From the NCBI RefSeq assembly GCF_030269925.1, contig NC_085131.1:10525501-10589500 (forward strand): a stretch of 64,000 nt of DNA. Reading direction: 5' to 3'. This DNA is from Bombyx mori (lineage: Eukaryota > Arthropoda > Insecta > Lepidoptera > Bombycidae). Numbering within the stretch: position 1 is the stretch's first letter; each line of letters begins with the position of its first letter. The notes beneath the pieces were generated by a model. That model saw only the letters and a program-made list of their open reading frames with translations. It had not been told where the DNA came from and ran no database searches. Shown here one piece after another: positions 56,535 to 64,000 of this stretch. A program made the translations under genes and the position numbers.

Positions 56535-56790
56535 GATAGCCTTGAGAGGCTATTTCAACTTCACCCTAACGTTTGTAGGTGAGCTCACGGGGCTCAAACC
56601 GGAGTGTTGCTAACACTGGCTATAGCAAGAGCAGTGCTTCGCGGAATCTACCACCGGATCGGAAACGCGACCCACTGAGAAGATCCGGCGAGAAGCTCAG
56701 TGGGCTGTGTCTATGGGTTAATTCGCTCGTCGAGCCCTTCGTCGGTGACCGGTGCTTGTGGTGCCTAAAAGCACCGTTAATGGATCAGGC
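56535..56790 (-). mobile_element. Retroposon family 2, copy (minus)
   Basis: The best-kept family 2 copy: GTGAGCTCACGGGGCTCAAA, CTACCACCGGATCGGAAACG, the core, then GGGCTGTGTCTATGGGTTAA and AAAAGCACCGTTAATGGA. It lies in the inferred pros 3' UTR. Confidence 0.8.
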
Positions 56791-57114
56791 TAACTGTCGA
56801 TGATGATCACAAACAAAACGCACCTTTAGTTACAAAGATAAATGTCGCGTAATAAGCAAATTTCGCTTAAACCAATTAGGCTTTCACCCTTCGATATTAT
56901 TACAATACGTGTCGCGATCCAATGTGTTTATTTTTTTTTGTTACGTTCTCAAACGAGCTAAAGTCCATAAAATAACTGTGACGTAATTTTTGGTATAAAT
57001 GTTTGTAAACTAAAGCGAGCGGACGCGGTCGACGTATAAAAAATTAGTGACAAAATTATTTAATTAACGAAAAATTGTTTTTAATTTTAGTGTTCGGGTT
57101 CGGCGTGCTTGGTG

Positions 57115-57250
57115 CGAGTTTTTTTTTTAACGTTCTCGATCGCGTTAAAGTTAACTCGGATTTATATGGAGTTGGAACAGCGCCCCTAGCGGCGAACGTA
57201 GGGACGCTCTCGCACTGAGCACGCAGGGACGAGGCGTTCGGGTACACACG
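57115..57250. repeat. Dispersed repeat with inverted GTTAACTTTAACGCG core
   Basis: AACGTTCTCGATCGCGTTAA, GTTAACTC, then TATGGAGTTGGAACAGCGCC and GACGCTCTCGCACTGAGCAC. Related to 10370-10490, but the core lies in the opposite order relative to the GGAACAGC block. Confidence 0.45.
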
Positions 57251-57469
57251 GTATTGTCCAGCACGTTTATTTGCAGTATACATGTTAACGAATGAATAGT
57301 GGCACATACATAGAGAACCACTAGATGATGACCGGGCTTTATAACGCCATCTTGTTGTGTCTTTAAAGCGGTTAGTTCCCCTCAATTAAGAAAAATAGTA
57401 TTACTATTCGCCAATAGATGTCGGGAAGAGTTGATTATTGAAAACACGAATAAAACAACATTTTCTGAA

Positions 57470-57630
57470 AATAAATCGTAGCTAGATCGATTTATCGCCC
57501 CCGAAATCCCCTGTATACTAAATTTTATGAAAATCGTTGGAGCCGTTTCCGAGATTCAGATTATATACATATATGACGTATATTAATATACAAGAATTGC
57601 TCGTCTAAAGGTATAAGATTCCGTTCAACA
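57470..57630. mobile_element. Dispersed repeat remnant
   Basis: CGATTTATCGCCCCCGAAAT, CCGTTTCCGAGATTCAGATT, (TATA)n and CAAGAATTGCTCGTCTAAAG form a recurring phrase in moth genomes, probably part of a non-autonomous element. Ends are not defined. Confidence 0.4.
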
Positions 57631-58997
57631 TGTTTGTACTGCAAAAAATCGTACAATGCTTATGCGTTTAAACGAATACTCAACGGACAAACAAATCGAA
57701 TGAACTTTAACGTTGCAGTGTATAGCTCTGTCTCTTTCACACGATCGTTTTTAAGCGAATGAAAATCTACCGTATGAACACTCGGATGGCTGTACGTTAA
57801 AATAACGGATACAGGACAAAAAACGTGCATGACAATAGCGTGTGAACCCAAACCTTTAGTGTTTAGACGCGGTTTCGGCATCCTCGCATTTCGGCTAAGT
57901 GATAAGTTTCGCGCTGCGTCTGCTCGCCTGGATATATTTAGTACAAATTTCACGATGTTAAGGTATTAATGAGGCTCAAAGCTTTTCTTTTTGTCGGGGG
58001 CCCGCTCCGCCGTCTGTCTTCGCCGGCGATGCCGATGACGCGTGTAAAAATTTTATTCGATGATGACGGTGATGATGATGACGAAAAAAAAAAAGAAAAA
58101 ATAATGATAAGAGTATTTTTATATTGAATATTTCTAAAGTGATCGATCGATGATTGATGTAGGTAAATTATCGAAAATTTCATACGATCATCAGCTCTAT
58201 TATAGCGGTGACAAGAATGGGAAATTAGATAAATTAGCGATTTGTATCATGCGTTTTTTCGTAATATAATTTTAAGAATATTTAGGCATCGGATAATGAA
58301 ACTTTTAGGAGCATTAAACAGTTTGTAAATAAAAGTTTTAAGAGCGAGACAGATCGGCGGCGCGGCCTTCCTTTATATAGATAAAATTATATTAACTCAA
58401 AGATGTTTATATGGTTCTGGGTGTAAAAATAAGTAAATTAAAAAAAATAACAGTTTTAAGGGCGATTTGTGAAAATGAAACAATTCCTCGGTATTTGTCT
58501 AACGCGTGGCTGGTATGGCTATTGTAATCTGTGGAGCCTCAGACAGATTTTACCTATACCGCGAAACCTAACCTAACTACGCATTAATTATAAAAGTTCT
58601 TATATAAAAACAATACTTATTCATTAAATATAAATATCACATTGTCATAATGCTTATAATTTACGAGCGTGTGTCTTTGTCTTTGAATGTTTTAGGATCT
58701 AAAACCACTGTTCGGTGTATTAGACATAAAAATGTTATGGTGAGAAATAAGAGATGTAAATTATAAAAAAAAAATATTTCGATTAAAATGGCGGCCGGGG
58801 TTGTGAGACTCGCGGCTGTTGCGAATCGCGTTGGTTTGTTGGAAGAAAAAAAAATTAATTGGCATTCAAAAAAAACTCGTTCGACATTTCAAAATTTAAA
58901 ATAGGAACACGGAAACATGATTGTATCTCTACTAGCATTGTCAGCGTGGAAACTTGTTGATGTCAGTCAGGAATGTTTCTTCGTGAATATAACAAGT

Positions 58998-59003
58998 AAT
59001 AAA
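58998..59003 (+). terminator. pros: Candidate distal poly(A) signal
   Basis: AATAAA is followed by a T-rich stretch (CTTTTATTTG, then CCTTTTATTTATATC) that could serve as the downstream element. It lies near the end of the Bm1-free region. Other AATAAA hexamers occur earlier, so this is only the preferred distal candidate. Confidence 0.35.
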
Positions 59004-59504
59004 GCTAAGCTTTTATTTGAAACCTCGCCTTTTATTTATATCTAATGCCTTTAAGCCTACCTTTTATATGATAAATGTAAAAACTAGCACAAATCACATT
59101 CTAAAACTATTTATTCTTTAGTTATGCAGACCATAGGCAACACGAAGTCGCCGTCGTCCTAAACTATAAGTAGTTGTGGTTTGTTAATTGTCCCTCGCAT
59201 TCGCGGGATATTTTCACTCCGAACATACAAAAGTCAAACATACCATTTCAATAATATTATTTGTAATGTGTACAATATTATAATACAAACTAAAAAAGAG
59301 TAAACAACGCTAGGCACTAGAAGATACAAATTAAAACTAAAATTACGTTTTTACATTGAACTTAAATCGACGCGCGCGAATCTTGTTGCATGACGTCACG
59401 GGACACCTGCTCGTTCGGGAACTCCGATCGCGCCCGATGACGCCCGAGTGCGACCGAATGTTGCACGCTACAATGTCTTAACGAATCCTATAGATCCACT
59501 GTTG

Positions 59505-59735
59505 GTGCTTTCACGCTCTCCAAGCACCGGTTACCATTCAAATCTCGATGTGCAGCCTAGTCCATAGACATAACCCACTGAGTTTCTCCCCGGACCTTCT
59601 CACAGGTTCGCGATTCGAATCCGGTGGTAAAAGCACTAACTACTCTTGCTAGGGCTAGTGTCAGCAAGTTCTCTTAAATTGAGTTCGTCAGCTCACCGCG
59701 AACTGGTATCGCGCGTAGTTGGAATAACCCCATAA
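59505..59735 (+). mobile_element. Retroposon family 2, diverged copy
   Basis: CACTGAGTTTCTCCCCGGAC, TTCTCACAGGTTCGCGATTC and ACTCTTGCTAGGGCTAGTG are clear; 3' end GTTGGAATAACCCC. Older than the others by its substitutions. Confidence 0.65.
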
Positions 59736-59821
59736 TAATATGCTGCCAACGATTACGTAGGGAAAAACAACCGTTCCAATGAACTGACTTTTGATCTATG
59801 AATTTATCGTAATATTTGTTT

Positions 59822-59912
59822 ACAGCGCCATCTATTATAATATGGGTAAACTATATGAACTGAAAAAATCTTTTTTGAAATAGTTATAAAATACACTGCT
59901 AGATGGCAATAT
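59822..59912. repeat. Small inverted repeat with GCGCCATCTA ends
   Basis: CAGCGCCATCTA near 59824 and CTAGATGGCA near 59900 face each other. The same CAGCGCCATCTA occurs at 26775, just upstream of the U12 acceptor. Possibly a small MITE end sequence. Confidence 0.35.
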
Positions 59913-60559
59913 ACTCTTTGAAAATTCTAATTAACAATTTAATTTTGTTCTTAGCATTATCATTATCTTCTTATAGTTGATGTAGTAAAAAAAGTTATTA
60001 TTTAATTAGATAGCTTTTATCAATATTTATCGAGTTATCGCTTCGTAAGCAGAATTGAATAAGTACTTATTAATTCGATCATTAAAATTTTTTTTAAATT
60101 TTGTAACCAATTAATAGGGTCTTCGAAATCTCTTAACTAATCAATTCAACCCTTAATGATGATAATATTTTATTCAAGTGCACTTATTCTCCTACAGAAT
60201 AATTACATTAATTACCGAGCCCTAGCTCTTTAACTTACCTGCCTATGCAAATTAACCCCTATTTTCTCATCAAACGCTTATCGAAGCGACTTTCAAGTTG
60301 ACTACAAACCCTTAAGAATCACAAAAATAGAATATTTAATGTGATTACCACTTAATTTTTCACTTCATGCACACTGGAGCTCTTTACATTAAATTCAAGT
60401 TTAAATTAGGATAGGAACGAATAGTATGCAGAACTTTGTTCACCCGTACGTTACTGCATAACCTAAAAAAAATTATAACCGCAGAACCCTAACATTCCCA
60501 ATAAGTATATCATAAATTAAATGACCGTCTGTGCTATTTAAGCTGTAGTCACGGATGAA

Positions 60560-60737
60560 TAATATTTTTTTTATTGCTTAGATGGCTGGACGAGCTCACA
60601 GCCCACTTGGTGTTAAGTGGTTACTGGAGCCCATAAACAATGTAACACACAATGCTGTAACACACATAGCTACAATGTAAATGCGCCACCAACCTTGAGA
60701 TATGAGTTCTAAGGTCTCAAGTATAGTTACGACGCGC
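60560..60737 (-). mobile_element. Bm1-type SINE (minus), fused to family 2
   Basis: TTATTGCTTAGATGGCTGGA to CAAGTATAGTTACGACG, where it passes directly into family 2. It also carries a local imperfect duplication (AATGTAACACACAATGCTGT...). The 5' part of the SINE is missing. Confidence 0.75.
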
Positions 60738-60985
60738 CGCGTCGCTTGCGACGAAGGGCTCGGCGAGTAAATTAACTCACAGACACATCCCACTGAGTTT
60801 TTTGCCGGATCTTCTCAGTGGGTCGCGTTTCCGATCCGGTGGCTTAGAGTGGTAGACTCTGCGAAGCACGGCTCTTGCTAGAGTTCGTGTTAGCAACAAC
60901 GTCAGGTTTGAGCCCCGTGAGCTCACCTACTCACCCGTTTACGCTGATATGGTCTGACCATCAGCTTAGGTAGGGAAAACAAAAA
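60738..60985 (+). mobile_element. Retroposon family 2, copy inserted at the mariner relic
   Basis: CGACGAAGGGCTCGGCGAG, core CCACTGAGTTTTTTGCCGGA, ACGGCTCTTGCTAGAG and GCTTAGGTAGGGAAAAC. It borders the mariner remnant on its right. Confidence 0.8.
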
Positions 60986-61480
60986 GCTACCGTAATGGAT
61001 ATATTTTTCATCGTTAAACAATATTTCGATGCAAAAATGATTTTCTTTTAAAGCATCACGAACACGCAAAATCATCTTTCAAGGTCTCTCGGACTAAATT
61101 CATATGGTAATGGTACCGATTTTTCTTTGGACTTTGGATAAATCCTGCTGATTGCAAACATTTTGGGATTGCTGCTTGAATAGCTCTCAATGTTTTGCAA
61201 GCTCTTGTTGAGTTTGACAACAAGTGTTATAGAGTAATGCCTCAAATTCTTTGGTCTTTTTTGGCTGCCCAGGCCAACTTTGTATTCCGCGTCAAAATTA
61301 CCACTTCTTAACCGCACAAACTATTATTACTCGCATTTCGAAAAAAATAGACAACATTGTCATTTGAAGGATTGGCTGAGAAATCGGTTTGCTTCAGCGG
61401 CAAATTTTTTCAAATTACAAAAGTACAGCAAAACTGCCGTCATGACAGCTTGGTGGCAGAAAATCCATATTTGAAAAAAA
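60986..61480 (-). pseudogene. Decayed mariner-family transposase (N-terminal part)
   Basis: The minus strand encodes RSGNFDAEYKVGLGSQKRPK, later VPLPYEFSPRDLER and, in another frame, KENHFCIEILFNDEKYIHYG. These match the helix-turn-helix region, the linker and the first catalytic Asp block (GDEKW-I-HYDN type) of mariner transposases. Frameshifts and stops are present, the C-terminal two catalytic acids are missing and no TIR was found. It is dead. Confidence 0.8.
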
Positions 61481-61489
61481 AATATTGTT

Positions 61490-61980
61490 GTTTACGATAA
61501 TGTTCAATAACTAAGAATAAATTATCAAAGGTACATACCTAATATTTAAGATATATGACAGATAAGTAGGTACCTACACTTTAAAATGACCAAATGTTAT
61601 TAAAGGTAGATCACCGATTTAAACAACTCTCTGGGTAGGTACTAAAAAGTAAAAACACAAACCGCGTTCAAAAGACACACCGTCTGTTGTGGATACTGCA
61701 TTTTTAAATTATACATACCTATACATACTCCTCAATAAAAATGTACATTTGAACGTAGTGATTACTTGCTCAGTGTACGTTTGAATAGGAATTACCTATA
61801 ATTCGCAGTTTAATATGGGCTAATTAGTTCTGAAATAATAATAAAACAAAAAGAGCTTCGCATCATTTAATACACCAATAGTTCTTTAGTTGTATTTCTT
61901 ATCACATAATCTAACAATCTTATCCAAACGCGACAAAGCCGTCGTCGCTCGATACATGTCTTGTCGAATCCCCGGAATCA
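61490..61980. other. Unique A+T-rich sequence
   Basis: Nothing recognised. Confidence 0.5.
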
Positions 61981-61984
61981 CCCT

Positions 61985-62243
61985 CAGTGCTTTTAGGCCT
62001 CTCAATCACCAGTCACCGAACTCAAGCTAGGTCCGTAGCGAACTAACCCACAGCCACCGCCCACTGAGTGTCTCGTCGGATCTTCTCAGTGGGTCGCGTT
62101 TCTGATCCGGTCGTAGATTCTGCGAAGCACTGCTCTTACTAGGGCTAGTGTAAGCAAATCTCTCAGGTTGAGCCTGTGAGCTCACCTACCCGTCCGGGCG
62201 TAGCTGGAATAACCTCTTAGGCGAATAGGAAGGAAAAAAAAAC
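61985..62243 (+). mobile_element. Retroposon family 2, copy
   Basis: AGTGCTTTTAGGCCTCTC, CCACTGAGTGTCTCGTCGGA, TCTCAGTGGGTCGCGTTTCT, GTGAGCTCACCTACCCGTCC and an A-rich end. The first stem has one changed base. Confidence 0.75.
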
Positions 62244-62305
62244 CTAACAAATCATAATCATTGTAAGCAGCTAATTAACAGTCCATTATGGTTACAAGAC
62301 AACTC

Positions 62306-62385
62306 ACCGACCACCTGGTGTAAAGGCGGTTTCTGGAATCCAGACAGAACAATGCGAAATCTGCCAGCCATTTTGATACATGAGG
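62306..62385 (-). mobile_element. Decayed Bm1 3' piece
   Basis: CTCACCGACCACCTGGTGTA, TTTCTGGAATCCAGACA and TCTGCCAGCCATTTTGATAC parallel the 3' body of Bm1 with heavy change. Confidence 0.4.
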
Positions 62386-62389
62386 AAAA

Positions 62390-63020
62390 TAATCTCTTAA
62401 CGATTTTACTGACATGAGTGTGAGTTTTTAATGCTCACTGGTACTACAAAGAGTTTACTAAATTTCACAAATTCTTTGATAACCCAAACTTTTCTTAGAT
62501 TTTTATTATAATAGTTTTGTTCTAGAAATGGCAACTTGATTATTATTTATAAGCGTACACAAAAACTAATAAATTTGATCAATTTTAAAACTACATTATT
62601 TACATTTGAAAAATTGCTACCACAAACTCAGTACTGGTTATTTTTATAATTTTAGAATGAGTCTACACATCATCTTAGCTTATGACTTTCATAATTCAGT
62701 CTACACTTAAAATTAATTTATATACAAATGTATATACATATACATAATTAAATTATTATCACATCAACAGATCCCCATAATATAATTTCATTAGAAACTT
62801 TAAACAAGGGGTTTGACAGAATATGAATTACATAACTGAATAACTGCTAGAATAAATAACTAATGTGACACTGTTGGTTTCCCATTAGAAAATGAATTAA
62901 TACATTTGATAGGTACATTATTAAGCTGTATGTACACTTCGCAAGGATAGTAGACTAGAATAGATTAATAATTGGATACTTTATTAGGAAATAGTAGTTT
63001 TACTAAAGTATAGGTAGAAT
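62390..63020. other. Unique A+T-rich sequence
   Basis: No gene or repeat recognised. Confidence 0.5.
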
Positions 63021-63024
63021 AATA

Positions 63025-63280
63025 CTGGTGGTAGGACCTCTTGTGAGTCCGCGCGGGTGGGTACCACCACCCTGCCTATTTCTGCCGTGAAGCAGTAATG
63101 CGTTTCGGTTTGAAGGGTGGGACAGCCGTCGTTACTATACTTGAGACCTTAGAACTTGTATCTCAAGGTGGGTGGCGCATTTACGTTGTGGATGTCTATG
63201 GGCTCCAGTAACCACTTAACATCAGGTGGGCTGTGAGCTCGTCTACCCATCGAAGCAATAAAAAAAAAAAAAAAAAAAGA
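63025..63280 (+). mobile_element. Bm1-type SINE (plus)
   Basis: ACTGGTGGTAGGACCTCTTG to CGAAGCAATAAAAAAAAAAA; a long uninterrupted A-run and few changes suggest a young copy. Confidence 0.88.
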
Positions 63281-64000
63281 ATTTCAAAAGCTTGTGTGCT
63301 AAATAGAGATGGGCAGAACTTCTACTATGAGTTCCTTGTTCAATTTTAATTGAAATTTTGTGTCAGATGTAGCCATAAAATATTATTATTTAAATCAATT
63401 CTGGCGATTTCTAACCTTGCTAAGAGATTAGAGTGCTCTACGCAATCAAAAACACTTGATTAGTCTTAATATTTTTCTAATATTGATTTGCTGAAGTTAT
63501 ACTGTACTGTAAATAGGTTTATTTTAGGCTTTAAAACAGCTGTAAAAAATATAATATCTAAGTGAGAGAATAATTCAAAACACTTCATGATATAGTTTCT
63601 GTGCTGCAATAGATATATTACAGAACAGTTGGTATTAATGAAAAAAGGCACCTCAGCCAATCTATTCAACTTCAATGATGATATGTTATGAAAGAAACTA
63701 GAAATGTAAATGTAGTGCAAGTGTAAATAATTATTATTTGTGAACGGTTTGGGTATTAAAGAGACAAAATGTAGTTTTACAGTTTACAATTAAACACGAC
63801 AGTCATGCAATAGACATAAAAGATACATCAAAACTATATCAGTAACAATTTTGCAACATCTTATAAATATATTGTATATAGCAGGACAACTGCTCTCTAT
63901 ACTCCTTACTTTTACCTAAATTTGGATAATTATTTTCTGTCACTCAGTCATTTCAACTTGAGTATTAAAATGAACACATACAGATATAGGTTAACACAAA
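63281..64000. other. Unique A+T-rich sequence to the window end
   Basis: The longest frame (84 codons, minus, 63466-63720) has no recognisable content. Nothing else is seen. Confidence 0.5.

Larger units (their letters stand above)
23321..59003 (+). other. pros: prospero gene locus (part in this window)
   Basis: Prospero is an atypical homeodomain transcription factor. In insects it moves asymmetrically into ganglion mother cells and drives exit from the neural stem cell state. Four coding exons can be joined here with matching splice signals and phases: 23400-25841, 26837-26991, 49762-49906 and 50486-50665, giving 973 residues and a stop. Drosophila Prospero is longer (about 1,400 residues), mostly through low-complexity insertions. 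The domain order fits the family: N-terminal LxxLL motif, basic KRARVEN block, coiled coil, PROX-type central helix, NLS block and C-terminal Homeo-Prospero domain. An upstream non-coding exon must exist, because 23320 is a splice acceptor; I could not locate it. The 3' limit is inferred. Confidence 0.93.
50666..59003 (+). other. pros: Inferred long 3' UTR of pros
   Basis: No exon follows the stop, and the next 8.3 kb is A+T-rich, lacks Bm1 copies and carries no believable ORF. Drosophila pros has long alternative 3' UTRs that affect mRNA stability and localisation. Here several AATAAA signals occur (for example 53040, 55646, 55672 and 58998), so more than one isoform length is possible. Internal features are four GCGTGACGTG repeats just after the stop, an 18-bp tandem array, a strong hairpin, a (CA)n tract at 52486-52510 and GC-rich 16-bp repeats. 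The extent is inference from repeat content and signals. Confidence 0.5.

Noticed and set aside
57056..57385. 109-codon minus-strand ORF
   Set aside because: It overlaps a dispersed repeat, begins in low-similarity sequence and shows no domain.

Overview
The window is lepidopteran genomic DNA, almost certainly from the silkworm Bombyx mori or a very close relative. It is A+T-rich, it carries about 25 copies or pieces of the Bm1-type tRNA-derived SINE, and it holds several other moth-type LINE tails, Helitrons and foldback elements. The one recognisable protein-coding gene is on the + strand: the homeodomain transcription factor prospero (pros; PROX1 in vertebrates).

Region by region. 1-23.3 kb is repeat-dense sequence upstream of the first pros coding exon. 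It holds SINEs, LINE tails, Helitrons, and a 574-bp foldback element with 126-bp terminal inverted repeats and a 71-codon ORF. 23.3-27 kb holds a 3' splice site, the large first coding exon (814 codons), a 995-nt AT-AC (U12-type) intron, and the second coding exon, which begins the Homeo-Prospero domain. 27.0-49.8 kb is a 22.8-kb intron; its first 9 kb carries no Bm1 copy, and its second half is again full of SINEs, Helitrons and LINE pieces. 49.8-50.7 kb holds the last two coding exons, separated by a 579-bp intron. From 50.7 to about 59 kb I infer a very long 3' UTR. It has no Bm1 copies but holds an 18-bp tandem array, a strong 142-bp hairpin and short GC-rich repeats. 59-64 kb returns to repeat-rich intergenic DNA with a decayed mariner transposase.

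The spliced pros model (23400-25841, 26837-26991, 49762-49906, 50486-50665) gives 973 residues ending in a complete, conserved Homeo-Prospero domain. In Drosophila the intron before this domain is a twintron, spliced by either the U2 or the U12 machinery. Here the U12 signals look perfect, but no in-frame U2 donor is available, so the alternative long form appears to be lost. The most unusual non-genic structures are the 574-bp foldback element, a 29-bp perfect palindrome flanked by an exact 8-bp duplication inside a SINE, the higher-order 18-bp array in the 3' UTR, and a hairpin core shared by three retroposon families. All family names rest on reading the sequence; no database search was run.
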